The translations under genes were made by a program, and so were the position numbers. From the NCBI RefSeq assembly GCF_000372445.1, contig NZ_AQUY01000002.1, positions 213,561-277,560 on the forward strand: a DNA stretch of 64,000 nt, written 5' to 3'. The notes below the pieces were generated by a model that was given only the letters and a program-made list of their open reading frames with translations, made no database searches and had not been told where the DNA came from. Source of the DNA: Corynebacterium ulceribovis DSM 45146. Lineage in GTDB: Bacteria; Actinomycetota; Actinomycetes; Mycobacteriales; Mycobacteriaceae. How positions within the stretch are numbered: the stretch's first letter is position 1; every line of letters begins with the position of its first letter. Positions 34,193 through 42,788 of this stretch are shown here, in pieces.

Positions 34193-36340
34193 ATGTCCAA
34201 CACGACAGCTGTACGGTCTTCTTCATCCGATACGTCCGGTCCTGATTCCACTCGACGAGCGAGCAGTGCAGTGCGCGCTGCATGGCCAATTTTTGTTGCG
34301 CTGGCGCTGCTCGCGGGCCTAGTCGCGGCAGCCATTAGCCAGCAGTTCCTTGGTGAATCGCTGGCGTTGCTTGGCCTGCCGGACCCCGGTAAAGCCACCA
34401 CAATCGGTCTGCCGCTGTTCCGCGGCGCCGGTTGGATAGTTCTGTCCCTAGCCTTAGGGTCATTTATGCTGGCGGCTTTTGGCCCGCGCCCGAACGCCGA
34501 CGGCGATTTGGCCCTTGATGGGCACTTAGCTAGCCGCACCGGTACTTACGCTTTGGTGGCATGGGCGCTGCTGGCGATAGGGCAGATTCCGATGGTGCTA
34601 TCGGATGTGTCTGGTTCCACCCTGGCAGAAACCCTGAAGCCAGATATGTGGTTCATTGCGCTGGAGCAGATTTCTGAGGCCCGCGCTTGGGCTTGGGTGG
34701 CTGGTATTGCGCTATTCGCCGCGTTTTTTGCTGGCATGTCGCACCGCTGGATTTGGCAGCCGGTGTATTTTGCATTGACGTTGCTGTCGATGGTGCCGCT
34801 GTTTGCGGTCGGTCACAATGCTGCTGGCGGCGACCACGATATCGGCACGAACTCGCTGATTATCCACCTGGTGCTGATGGCACTGTGGATTGGTGGCCTG
34901 ATGGCGATGCTGGCGCACGGCATGCGCCGCGGCGCCGATATGGATGTAGTGGTGAACCGCTACAGCTTCGTTGCCCTCATCGCATTTTTCGCGATGGCCG
35001 TCTCCGGTGTGGTTAACGCACTGCTGAAGGTGCGTATCGAAGATCTTTTCTCCATGGAATACGGCAATGTGCTGGTGGCTAAGACCGTGCTGCTGATCGT
35101 GTTGGGGATTTTCGGTTTCGCCCACCGTCAGCGCACGATTCCGCGGCTGAAGAAGGATCCGTACAACTCGGGTGCGTTCCGCAAGGTCGCCATCGGGGAG
35201 CTGGTCATCATGGCGGTGACCGCCGGTTTGGCTGTCACGTTGACGCGTACCCCACCGCCACCACCACGTGACCCGAACCTGTCCGTGATGGATATTGAGC
35301 TCGGTTTCCCGCTGTTTGAGCCAGCGAACTGGGCAAACATTTTCCTCATGTGGCGCATCGACATGTTCTTCTCGGTGGCTTCCGCGGTTGCCGCTGCGAT
35401 TTACCTCTACTGGTACATCAAGCTGATTCGCCGCGGTGGTCAGTGGCCAATCCACCGGGTGCTGTGGTGGGTCGGCGGCTGCTTCATGCTCTTCTTCACC
35501 ACGTGCTCCGGCCTTGGCATGTACGGCATGGCGATGTTCTCGTGGCACATGTTGGCGCATATGTCGATGTCGATGCTCATTCCGGTGATGTTGGTGCAGG
35601 GTGGCGTGATTACGCTGGCGCTGCGTGCGCTGGAGCCGGCCGGCAAGAATGGTGTCCCCGGTATCCGCGAGTGGCTGGTGGCGTTCATTAACAACCCAGT
35701 GTCCCGCTTCTTGACGCACCCGATTACTGCCGCGGTGCAGTTCGTGTCTGGGTTCTACTTGCTGTATCTGACCCCGCTGTATGACTTGATGGTTGATGAG
35801 CACCTTGGCCACTTGTTCATGAATATCCACTTCCTGATTTCTGGTTACATCTTCTACTGGGTCGCCATTGGTGTGGATGCGGCGCCGCGCCAGGTTCCGC
35901 CGTATTTGAAGCTGGTCACGGTGCTGGGTACGCTGCCGTTCCACGCGTGGTTTGGCATTATCCTCATGCAGTCGGCCACCCCAATTGGCCTGGATTTCTA
36001 CCAGAAGCTGGACCTGCCGTTTTACGTTGATTTGCTGCAGGACCAGAACTGGGGTGGTGCCGTTGCGTGGGGTGCTGGTGAAGTGCCGCTGATCATTGTG
36101 GCGCTTGCGCTGTGTGTGCAGTGGCTGAACCAGGATCGCAAGGAGTCCAAGCGGTTTGACCGCCAGGAGGAGCGCAGCGGCGATGCGGAGCTCAACGCCT
36201 ACAACGAGATGTTGGCGCGGCTGTCCGGCCAGACCACTGACGCTGAACCTGCGGAGCAGGACTATTACAACCAGGAGGTCACCAGCTTCGAGCTGCGACC
36301 AACCATCGACCCAAATAAGAGCCGCCACCAGCAGCATTAG
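34193..36340 (+). CDS. CopD-CtaG fusion, copper transport and cytochrome oxidase assembly protein
   Basis: A 715-residue membrane protein with about fourteen helices. The N-terminal half (to about residue 350) resembles CopD, with LIIHLVLMALWIGGLMAML and RYSFVALIAFFAMAVSGVVNA. The C-terminal half resembles the caa3-type CtaG family, with LLYLTPLYDLMVDEHLGHLFMNIHFLISGYIFYW and FHAWFGIILMQ, carrying the His/Met residues expected for copper contact, and an acidic cytosolic tail. Expected to supply copper to the aa3 oxidase at the membrane. The ATG at 34193 is chosen over a GTG at 34172. A very strong terminator follows. Confidence 0.9.
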   Translation: MSNTTAVRSSSSDTSGPDSTRRASSAVRAAWPIFVALALLAGLVAAAISQQFLGESLALLGLPDPGKATTIGLPLFRGAGWIVLSLALGSFMLAAFGPRPNADGDLALDGHLASRTGTYALVAWALLAIGQIPMVLSDVSGSTLAETLKPDMWFIALEQISEARAWAWVAGIALFAAFFAGMSHRWIWQPVYFALTLLSMVPLFAVGHNAAGGDHDIGTNSLIIHLVLMALWIGGLMAMLAHGMRRGADMDVVVNRYSFVALIAFFAMAVSGVVNALLKVRIEDLFSMEYGNVLVAKTVLLIVLGIFGFAHRQRTIPRLKKDPYNSGAFRKVAIGELVIMAVTAGLAVTLTRTPPPPPRDPNLSVMDIELGFPLFEPANWANIFLMWRIDMFFSVASAVAAAIYLYWYIKLIRRGGQWPIHRVLWWVGGCFMLFFTTCSGLGMYGMAMFSWHMLAHMSMSMLIPVMLVQGGVITLALRALEPAGKNGVPGIREWLVAFINNPVSRFLTHPITAAVQFVSGFYLLYLTPLYDLMVDEHLGHLFMNIHFLISGYIFYWVAIGVDAAPRQVPPYLKLVTVLGTLPFHAWFGIILMQSATPIGLDFYQKLDLPFYVDLLQDQNWGGAVAWGAGEVPLIIVALALCVQWLNQDRKESKRFDRQEERSGDAELNAYNEMLARLSGQTTDAEPAEQDYYNQEVTSFELRPTIDPNKSRHQQH

Positions 36341-36387
36341 GCGAGGCGGTAGCACATCGCCGTAAAAGATTGTGCTTATTGACGGAT

Positions 36388-36428
36388 ACACCCCCGGCCA
36401 GTTGTGGATAACTGGCCGGGGGTGTTGT
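36388..36428 (+). terminator. Strong terminator with a DnaA-box-like loop
   Basis: ACACCCCCGGCCAGTT and AACTGGCCGGGGGTGT form a perfect 16-bp stem with a 6-base loop. The loop and stem top read TTGTGGATAA, the reverse complement of a perfect TTATCCACAA DnaA box. Few T residues follow. Confidence 0.75.
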
Positions 36429-36568
36429 CATCCACAGACTTCGGCGACATTCCGGCGGCACATAAACGTCACTATGCAAATGTGTGGGGTGCCTGCCCAC
36501 GGGGCGGGCGAACAGTAACAGCTGAAGCAGATTTGCTAACGCAGATTGACTGACCCAAAGGAATAGCT

Positions 36569-37153
36569 ATGACTAATGCCACGACCACGATTGTCGGAAA
36601 TATTGTTAAAACTCCCGAACGCCGAACCACCCGGAATGGTGAATCCATGGCGTCGTTTCGGGTGGCCGCGGACCGGCGGTATAAGGGCGATGATGGGAAT
36701 TGGTACTCCCGCGACCAGGTGTATATCGGGGTGAACTGCTACGGAACGCTGGCGGACAATGTGCTGTCGAGTCTGTCGCTGGGCACCGCGGTGGTGGTGT
36801 CCGGCCGGATTATTACCTCGGAATGGGAAGACAAGAAGCAGAAGAAGCAGTCCGCGATCTTCCTGAAAGCGCATGCGGTGGGGCCTAACTTGGCGCAGCA
36901 TGGCGTGAAGGTGATGGCGCGGGCGAAACCGATTGCGGAACCTGCAGAGCAGCTGGTGGCGCCAGCACAGGCAGCACAGGCAGCACAGCCAGCCCAGCCA
37001 GTACATTCAGCACAGCCGGAGCCAACTGGACACATCGGGCATGTGGACCAGCCGGAGCAGCAGGAGCAGCGGGAACCGCAGTTGGTCGGCGCTGGGGTAG
37101 GCGGCGATAGCAGCGGTTCCTTCTATCCGCCGAAGGCCGAGGCGCCGATGTAA
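36569..37153 (+). CDS. ssb: Single-stranded DNA-binding protein (second SSB, Rv2478c-like)
   Basis: A 194-residue protein with an OB-fold SSB domain in residues 1-110 (TTTIVGNIVKTPERRTTRNGESMASFRVAADRRY, YIGVNCYGTLADNVLSSLSLGTAVVVSGRIITSEWED). A low-complexity C-terminus is rich in Ala/Gln/Pro repeats (QAAQAAQPAQPVHSAQPEP and EQQEQREPQ). The tail ends AEAPM and lacks the acidic DDDIPF-type tip of replicative SSBs. It is therefore a paralogue rather than the main SSB. Located just before ettA, as Rv2478c is to Rv2477c. Confidence 0.92.
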   Translation: MTNATTTIVGNIVKTPERRTTRNGESMASFRVAADRRYKGDDGNWYSRDQVYIGVNCYGTLADNVLSSLSLGTAVVVSGRIITSEWEDKKQKKQSAIFLKAHAVGPNLAQHGVKVMARAKPIAEPAEQLVAPAQAAQAAQPAQPVHSAQPEPTGHIGHVDQPEQQEQREPQLVGAGVGGDSSGSFYPPKAEAPM

Positions 37154-37188
37154 GCGGCGATGTTGGCGATAACGTACCCACACATTGA

Positions 37189-37248
37189 GAAGGCAGGCGG
37201 CGTTGATTAACCTTTGGGGGTAATGCAATCAGCGAAGCCTGCGCCTTC
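37189..37248 (+). other. Long imperfect hairpin between ssb and ettA
   Basis: GAAGGC-AGGC...GTTGATT (37189 on) pairs with AATCAGC...GCCTGCGCCTTC ending 37248, about 20 bp with bulges. No T-run follows. A TAAAAT -10-like hexamer lies just beyond it at about 37256. It could be a weak terminator of ssb or a structure ahead of the ettA promoter. Confidence 0.45.
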
Positions 37249-37312
37249 TGCGCAATAAAATGCCCGGGTACCCAGGGTGTCTGGTCGGCACAGCTCAATT
37301 AGTGAGGTTTTC

Positions 37313-38983
37313 ATGGCGGAGTTCATCTACACGATGAAGAACGTGCGTAAAGCGCACGGCGAAAAGTTAATCCTGGACAACGTCACCATGGCGTTCTACC
37401 CAGGCGCGAAGATTGGTGTCGTTGGTCCTAACGGTGCCGGTAAGTCGTCCATCCTGAAGATTATGGCCGGCATTGACCAGCCATCGAACGGTGAAGCCTT
37501 CCTCGACCCAGGCGCAACCGTCGGTATCTTGCTGCAGGAACCGCCACTGAATGAGGAAAAGACGGTCCGCGGGAACGTGGAAGAAGGCCTCGGCGAGATC
37601 TACGAAAAGCTGCAGCGCTACGAAGCGATCGCTGAAGAAATGGCGACGAACTACACCGACGAGCTCATGGAAGAAATGGGCAAGCTGCAGGAAGACCTCG
37701 ACGCAGCTGACGCGTGGGAAATTGACTCCAAGATTGAGCAGGCAATGGACGCGCTGCGCTGCCCACCAGCAGATGAGCCAGTGACCCACCTGTCCGGTGG
37801 TGAGCGTCGCCGCGTTGCACTGGCGAAGCTGCTGCTGTCTGAACCTGACCTGCTGCTGCTCGACGAGCCTACTAACCACTTGGATGCGGAATCCGTGCTG
37901 TGGCTGGAAAAGCACCTGGCGGACTACAAGGGCGCTGTCCTCGCCGTCACTCACGACCGTTACTTCCTGGACCACGTTGCACAGTGGATCTGTGAAGTGG
38001 ACCGCGGCAAGCTGCACCCATACGAAGGTAACTACTCCACCTACCTGGAGAAGAAGGCTGAACGCCTGGAAGTTGCTGGTAAGAAGGACGCCAAGCTGCA
38101 GAAGCGTCTGAAGGACGAGCTGGCATGGGTCCGTTCCGGCGCCAAGGGCCGTCAGGCCAAGAACAAGGCTCGTCTGCAGCGCTACGAAGAGATGGTGGCT
38201 GAGGCTGAGAAGTACAAGAAGCTGGACTTTGAAGAAATCCAGATTCCAACCCCACCACGCTTGGGCAATGTGGTTGTTGAGGTCAATGACTTGGAGAAGG
38301 GCTTCGATGGCCGCACTCTGATTAAGGACCTGTCGTTCACCCTGCCTCGTAACGGCATTGTCGGTGTGATTGGTCCAAACGGTGTCGGTAAGTCGACCCT
38401 GTTCAAGACCATTGTGGGTATCGAGGAACCAGACGCTGGTACCGTCCGCGTTGGTGACACCGTCAAGCTGTCCTACGTGGACCAGAACCGTGAGAACATC
38501 GACCCAGAAAAGACCGTGTGGGAAGTTGTGTCCGACGGTTTGGACTACATCGTGGTGGGCCAGAACGAAATGCCATCGCGTGCATACCTGTCTGCCTTCG
38601 GTTTCAAGGGTGCCGACCAGCAGAAGCCATCGAAGGTGCTGTCCGGTGGTGAGCGCAACCGATTGAACCTGGCGCTGACCCTGAAGCAGGGCGGCAACTT
38701 GATCCTCCTTGACGAACCGACAAACGACTTGGACGTCGAAACCCTCGGTTCCTTGGAAAACGCTCTGGAAAACTTCCCAGGTTGCGCCGTAGTCATTTCG
38801 CACGACCGTTGGTTCCTGGACCGCACCTGTACCCACATCTTGGCGTGGGAAGGCAACGTTGCTGAAGGCCAGTGGTTCTGGTTTGAAGGTAACTTTGAAG
38901 GGTACGAGAAGAACAAGGTGGAGCGCCTGGGTGCGGAAGCTGCCCGCCCATCGCGTGTGACCCACCGTAAGCTGACTCGCTAG
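37313..38983 (+). CDS. ettA: Energy-dependent translational throttle protein EttA (ABC-F)
   Basis: Ribosome-associated ABC-F ATPase that gates entry into elongation according to ATP/ADP level. At 556 residues from the ATG at 37313 it has the standard length. It has two ATPase domains: Walker A GVVGPNGAGKSSILKIMAG and GVIGPNGVGKSTLFKTIVG, signatures LSGGERRRVALAKLLL and LSGGERNRLNLALTLK, and Walker B LLLLDEPTNHLD and LILLDEPTNDLD. The basic linker with SGAKGRQAKNKARLQRYEEM is diagnostic of EttA. It lacks membrane segments. The upstream frame to 37277 is not conserved. Confidence 0.97.
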   Translation: MAEFIYTMKNVRKAHGEKLILDNVTMAFYPGAKIGVVGPNGAGKSSILKIMAGIDQPSNGEAFLDPGATVGILLQEPPLNEEKTVRGNVEEGLGEIYEKLQRYEAIAEEMATNYTDELMEEMGKLQEDLDAADAWEIDSKIEQAMDALRCPPADEPVTHLSGGERRRVALAKLLLSEPDLLLLDEPTNHLDAESVLWLEKHLADYKGAVLAVTHDRYFLDHVAQWICEVDRGKLHPYEGNYSTYLEKKAERLEVAGKKDAKLQKRLKDELAWVRSGAKGRQAKNKARLQRYEEMVAEAEKYKKLDFEEIQIPTPPRLGNVVVEVNDLEKGFDGRTLIKDLSFTLPRNGIVGVIGPNGVGKSTLFKTIVGIEEPDAGTVRVGDTVKLSYVDQNRENIDPEKTVWEVVSDGLDYIVVGQNEMPSRAYLSAFGFKGADQQKPSKVLSGGERNRLNLALTLKQGGNLILLDEPTNDLDVETLGSLENALENFPGCAVVISHDRWFLDRTCTHILAWEGNVAEGQWFWFEGNFEGYEKNKVERLGAEAARPSRVTHRKLTR

Positions 38984-39027
38984 AGTCCCCGGGGGTCGGC
39001 GCGCCCCCACCGCAGAAGGAGAGTGCC

Positions 39028-39489
39028 GTGTCCGCTGAGCCATTTGTTACTCGAGTGCCAGTTCGCTGGTCAGATTTTGACCGGTATGGGCACGTCAACA
39101 ACATCTCCTATCTGAATTTCGCGCAAGAAGCCCGAGTGCACCTAGTGCGAGACTCACAGTCCGCGGGTGCGCCGCTGCCACCAATGGTGGTGCGGTCCAT
39201 CCGCGTCGACTACCTGCGTGCGCTGCTGCCCGACACCGTTGAGGTGCGGGTGGAAAGCGAAATCACTCGGATTGGCCGCACGTCGTATACGCTGCGCCAA
39301 ACCATTTCGGATGGCCACGATAATGCGGCTGCAGTGGTGGACACAGTAATGGTGTTCGTTGATTTGGACACCGCCAGCCCAATGGCGTTGACCCCGTCGA
39401 CTCGGCAAATGCTGCAACAGTTCGCTTCCGACGAGGCCACTGGCGATGCGGATTCCGCACCGACTGAGCACTCTCCGAAACGTAGCTGA
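39028..39489 (+). CDS. Acyl-CoA thioesterase, 4HBT hotdog fold
   Basis: A 153-residue hotdog-fold thioesterase with VRWSDFDRYGHVNNISYLNFAQEARVHLV near residue 10, containing the catalytic Asp and the HVNN motif of the 4-hydroxybenzoyl-CoA thioesterase group. It hydrolyses acyl-CoA thioesters; the acyl chain is unknown. GTG start at 39028 behind AGAAGGAGAG. The stop overlaps the next gene by one base (TGATG), so the pair is coupled. The Rv2475c-like context is conserved near ettA. Confidence 0.9.
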   Translation: MSAEPFVTRVPVRWSDFDRYGHVNNISYLNFAQEARVHLVRDSQSAGAPLPPMVVRSIRVDYLRALLPDTVEVRVESEITRIGRTSYTLRQTISDGHDNAAAVVDTVMVFVDLDTASPMALTPSTRQMLQQFASDEATGDADSAPTEHSPKRS

Positions 39490-40256
39490 TGACAGTGCGC
39501 ACCCTTTCGCTTTTTGACGAAGCCAGCGTGCGAAACCTCGGTGTACTGACGCGCCGGGCAATGAAGCTGGACCATCGAGCAGTGGTTCGTTTCCGGAATC
39601 TGGACTCTGGCCGCACCACTGACCACCCCGGCGATCACAGCACCGACTACACCACCGAGCACACCGCCGAGCACCCCGCTGATCTTTGCCAGGCCTGGCT
39701 CACGACCCCATTTGGCTCACTGGCTGGCCGTACTGTCCGTGGGCGGGCCAGCGTCGATGGCATGGTGGTCTACGCCGATGCGCTGGCCACTGGTACCGCT
39801 GACGCGCTAGCAAAACTGCAAGGGGCGGAAGCGCCGTCTCCCGACAACCCAATTGAGGTGTCTGCGGGAGTACCTGCGGACGCGGCGTGGTCGGCAGGCC
39901 CGATGCCACCAGCCACGGGCTGGACTGTTGTGGACGAGGTTCCGGCGCAGCAGCTACGTCAGCTCGAGCGCCAGGGGCAGCAGCTGACGGAGAAAGAATC
40001 CGGGCCCATGGGCCCGCCGCAATCGCTGCTGGAAAGCGTGGTGATTGAAGCTACCGCCGATACGGATCCAGAGGCGGAAACTGTGCGGGTGACGATGCGT
40101 GATGTCTTTGCCTTGACCGCTATGGGTTTTGTGCCTGAACAGCCAGCGGCAGGGGAGTTGGTGCGCGTCTCCCAGAAGGGTCGGTGGCACCGACTTGACG
40201 GCCGCTTCGGTGCCGTCGCTGCCGCATCGGGCAACCTCGGGGTGTTGCCGCTGTAA
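39489..40256 (+). CDS. Conserved hypothetical protein coupled to thioesterase
   Basis: I do not recognise this 255-residue protein. It opens MTVRTLSLFDEASVRNLGVLTRRAMKLDHRAVVRF, has an Asp/Thr/His/Pro low-complexity stretch with imperfect 12-base repeats (DHPGDHSTDYTTEHTAEHPAD region, residues about 38-60), a central alpha/beta-looking part, and a basic, beta-rich C-terminus (GELVRVSQKGRWHRLDGRFG). No signal peptide or membrane helix. Start overlaps the thioesterase stop, so it is made from the same mRNA. It ends 14 bases before the globin gene on the opposite strand. Confidence 0.75.
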   Translation: MTVRTLSLFDEASVRNLGVLTRRAMKLDHRAVVRFRNLDSGRTTDHPGDHSTDYTTEHTAEHPADLCQAWLTTPFGSLAGRTVRGRASVDGMVVYADALATGTADALAKLQGAEAPSPDNPIEVSAGVPADAAWSAGPMPPATGWTVVDEVPAQQLRQLERQGQQLTEKESGPMGPPQSLLESVVIEATADTDPEAETVRVTMRDVFALTAMGFVPEQPAAGELVRVSQKGRWHRLDGRFGAVAAASGNLGVLPL

Positions 40257-40270
40257 ACCGGGCCGGTGAA

Positions 40271-40675
40271 CTACGCCTCGTCGAAGTGGTTGATCACCAT
40301 ATCGGCGACCTGAACCATGTGATTCCACACGGCAGTTCGGTACTCTTCTGGCAGATCCTCATCGGAAATTTCGGCCAGCGATGCCGCCATCAAATCCAGC
40401 CAGCGTTGCCGGGCGACAGAGTCGATGACAAACGGCATATGTCGCATCCGCAGGCGCGGGTGCCCGCGTAGTTCACCGTAGGTCCGCGGCCCACCCCAGT
40501 ACTGCTCGAGGAAGGTCCGCAGCCGAAACTCGGCCCCTTCCCAGTCATCGTCGGGGTACATCGGCCCCAGCACATCATCGACACGCACGCGCTGATAGAA
40601 CCCAGCGACCATACGGTCAAAGACCTCCGGCCCAATGGCCGCCCACAAACTGTCCGCGGATGACTTTTGACTCAT
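40271..40675 (-). CDS. glbO: Group II truncated haemoglobin (trHbO)
   Basis: Small oxygen-binding haem protein of the TrHb2 group. The 134-residue sequence has LWAAIGPEVFDRMVAGFYQRV (helices A/B), VLGPMYPDDDWEGAEFRLRTFLEQYWGGPRTY with the family WGGP turn, proximal His in LRMRHMPFVI, and a C-terminal AVWNHMVQVADMVINHF with the group II Trp. Its ATG overlaps the TGA of the upstream FAD gene by 4 bases, so it is translationally coupled to it. That linkage to a flavoprotein is notable. Confidence 0.95.
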   Translation of the reverse strand: MSQKSSADSLWAAIGPEVFDRMVAGFYQRVRVDDVLGPMYPDDDWEGAEFRLRTFLEQYWGGPRTYGELRGHPRLRMRHMPFVIDSVARQRWLDLMAASLAEISDEDLPEEYRTAVWNHMVQVADMVINHFDEA

Positions 40676-42681
40676 ACCTCCACCATACTGAGCAAACTCG
40701 TGGCCGTGGCATCGGTTTCCTGCAGCAGTGTCGCATCTGTACCCGGCGCCGGGCTAATGGTGGTGTCTGGCTCTTGGGCGTAGGTCGGAATCCCAATGAC
40801 ATGCAGCCGCGGATCGATGCTGCCGTCGACTCGCACGACTCGACGGGTACCCCGGTCGATTTCCGGTGAACCAGTATCAGCCCAGCTGCCGCCAGCCGCT
40901 GGCACCTGAAAAGGCCGCACCCGCCCGGCGCCCACCAACTGTTGCCCCAGCTGGGTGCCTGGTCGTCGGATATCTGGCGAGTACATCCAAGCATCAGCTA
41001 GGGCCGTAGCGCGGAACTCGTGGCCTTCGGTGGCGTCAGACGTCATCACGAAGCTTGCTGCGCCGTCGCCGTCGCGGTCAATGCGCACGGTTGGTCGGCC
41101 ACCGACAAAAGACACTATTCCGGCATCGACCAGCGCGAGAAGCTGCTGGGTGCGAAACGCCGGTGGGCCAGAACCAGCTTGGCGTGCCAACGCAAAATAG
41201 TCCGCCACTAAGCCGCGGCTGCCAGGGGTGGTGCGGCCGCCAGCGGTCTTTAATGCCACTGCCTGCCTCGATGCCGCGAGCTCCCACAGCCCGTTTTTCA
41301 CTGGACTGGTGCGCGCTGCATCAGCTGCAGCAAGATCGGCGGTGACTTGTTCGGCGATGAACTCAGTGAATTCTGCTGGCGGTAGTTGGGTGCGCCCGAC
41401 TCGGTCTGCTTCGTGGGCCAAGCTGAGTCGGTCGGCAGCATTCGGCACCCACGCCGCAGCTGCTGCAGTGAGCCCTTCATCGAAATGGCCGATTGGCGCG
41501 GCGTCCAGGGCAGCAATGAGCTCGTCGACGCTGCCGACGATGGCTTCGGGGCGGGTGTCAGCCAGGGTGCGGTAGTAGGCCTCATGGGCATCGCGGGCCA
41601 ATGCTGGCCACACGGTGTCAGCGAAGTCGATGGTGCCTTGGGCGGCGTTATCCGGCAGCGCCGCGAGTGCTGGTCGGGTGCGCCATAGTTTCGGCGCTGG
41701 CGGCAAGGAACCATACCGGGATTTTGGTAGGTAGGGGTAGCCGCGCCCAGAGCTGACCAGCAGGTGCGGTTCGGCGCCCGATGGTTGATAGCGCAGGCCG
41801 GAGCGAGCGTGCTCATCGGCAATGAACCTGCCACCCCGGTTGATGGTCACCAGTGCCATCAGGTCGAAGAATCCCATTCCGAGGCCCCGCACCAACACCG
41901 GCTGGCCTGCTGGAAGTTCCTCGACGTGCTGCTCCACGGGGTTGCCGTGCCGTACCCAGGTCAGGCCGGTGTCCGCGACGATGTCAGCAAGGTCCGCTTC
42001 GGATGCGGTGAGCGCGGGTTGGGTCCAGCCGGTTGCCAGAACGGTGGCGTCCGCTGCCAGCATGCTGCCATCGTCACAACGCACCATGTCGTGGTTGCGG
42101 CCGGAAGGGGCGCTGACTTCGGTGATGCCCACAACTTCGGCGACGCGGTGGCGCACGGTCACATTGTCCGGCAGTCGCGCTTCGGCAACGCGCAGGCACC
42201 ACTGCAGGTAGGCGCCGTAGAGCGCGCGGGAGGGGTGGGTATCGATGGTGGTGGCGGCGAATTCGACGGCGAAAGCGGCGCGGACCTGCGGGTCGGTAGG
42301 GAAGGCGCGGTACAGCTCAGCGGTGTGCTTGGTGACGTTTACCGGGTGATCTCCCCGGGAGAGCTGGATCCATTCCCAGATTGTCGGGCCGGGGAACACC
42401 GGCTGTGTGACCGTGGCGCCTGGTTCGGTGAATAGGGTGACTGCGCCGGCGAGAGTGTTTTTGCATAGCGTGCGGGTTTGCTGAGTTTGCCAAATGGCCC
42501 CGGCGCCGACTTCATATTTGTCGATGAGTTCGATGGTGATGGGGCGGCGGAGCTGGCGTTGTTCGGGGCGGCCGTGCTGGGCAGCTATGAGGGCGGTGCC
42601 GAATCTTTCCAGTACAGAGATGCCGCGCGGGCCGACGCCGATGATGGCGATGGTGATGCCGGGAGTTTCTGGGGTGACCAT
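40672..42681 (-). CDS. FAD/NAD(P)-binding oxidoreductase-like protein
   Basis: A 669-residue cytosolic flavoprotein-like protein. The N-terminus has a Rossmann FAD motif IAIIGVGPRGISVLERF near residue 12, GAGAIWQTQQTRTLCKNTLAGAV near residue 55, a second nucleotide region around VLATGWTQPALTASEADLADI, and VRGLGMGFFDLMALVTINRGG near residue 270. This is the pattern of the FAD-NAD(P)-binding (PF13454-like) family. Ribosome site GGAGGC precedes the ATG at 42681. It overlaps the globin gene by 4 bases and is divergent from the peptide-importer operon. Substrate unknown. Confidence 0.78.
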   Translation of the reverse strand: MVTPETPGITIAIIGVGPRGISVLERFGTALIAAQHGRPEQRQLRRPITIELIDKYEVGAGAIWQTQQTRTLCKNTLAGAVTLFTEPGATVTQPVFPGPTIWEWIQLSRGDHPVNVTKHTAELYRAFPTDPQVRAAFAVEFAATTIDTHPSRALYGAYLQWCLRVAEARLPDNVTVRHRVAEVVGITEVSAPSGRNHDMVRCDDGSMLAADATVLATGWTQPALTASEADLADIVADTGLTWVRHGNPVEQHVEELPAGQPVLVRGLGMGFFDLMALVTINRGGRFIADEHARSGLRYQPSGAEPHLLVSSGRGYPYLPKSRYGSLPPAPKLWRTRPALAALPDNAAQGTIDFADTVWPALARDAHEAYYRTLADTRPEAIVGSVDELIAALDAAPIGHFDEGLTAAAAAWVPNAADRLSLAHEADRVGRTQLPPAEFTEFIAEQVTADLAAADAARTSPVKNGLWELAASRQAVALKTAGGRTTPGSRGLVADYFALARQAGSGPPAFRTQQLLALVDAGIVSFVGGRPTVRIDRDGDGAASFVMTSDATEGHEFRATALADAWMYSPDIRRPGTQLGQQLVGAGRVRPFQVPAAGGSWADTGSPEIDRGTRRVVRVDGSIDPRLHVIGIPTYAQEPDTTISPAPGTDATLLQETDATATSLLSMVEV

Positions 42682-42749
42682 GGCTTTTGCCTCCAATCAT
42701 TGGCGCGTGAGGTGCGGTGCGTTGTTTACGACTTTCACATACCAGTAAA

Positions 42750-42763
42750 ACAGACTAGTCTGT
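42750..42763. promoter_or_regulatory. Perfect 14-bp palindrome ACAGACTAGTCTGT
   Basis: Fully self-complementary and located in the divergent promoter gap between the FAD gene and the ABC operon. The form suits a dimeric TetR- or MarR-type repressor. Related half-sites follow at 42775-42788 and about 42796-42803. Confidence 0.6.
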
Positions 42764-42774
42764 CCATCCATAAC

Positions 42775-42788
42775 AGACTGACTTGTCT
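42775..42788. promoter_or_regulatory. Second operator-like site AGAC-N6-GTCT
   Basis: Degenerate copy of the palindrome at 42750 (same AGAC/GTCT arms, two bases longer spacer). A third half-site GGTCTGTTG follows. Together they cover most of the gap to the lipoprotein start at 42836. Confidence 0.45.

Noticed and set aside
34712..36391. 559-codon antisense frame opposite the CopD-CtaG gene
   Set aside because: His/Gln-rich translation typical of an antisense shadow over a membrane protein gene; no start context and no recognisable motif.
36388..36436. Origin of replication suggested by DnaA-box-like sequences near ssb
   Set aside because: Only one perfect and one imperfect box, no AT-rich unwinding region, no dnaA or dnaN nearby.
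37367..39043. 558-codon antisense frame opposite ettA
   Set aside because: Shadow frame created by the codon bias of ettA; the sense strand is a complete, well-known gene.
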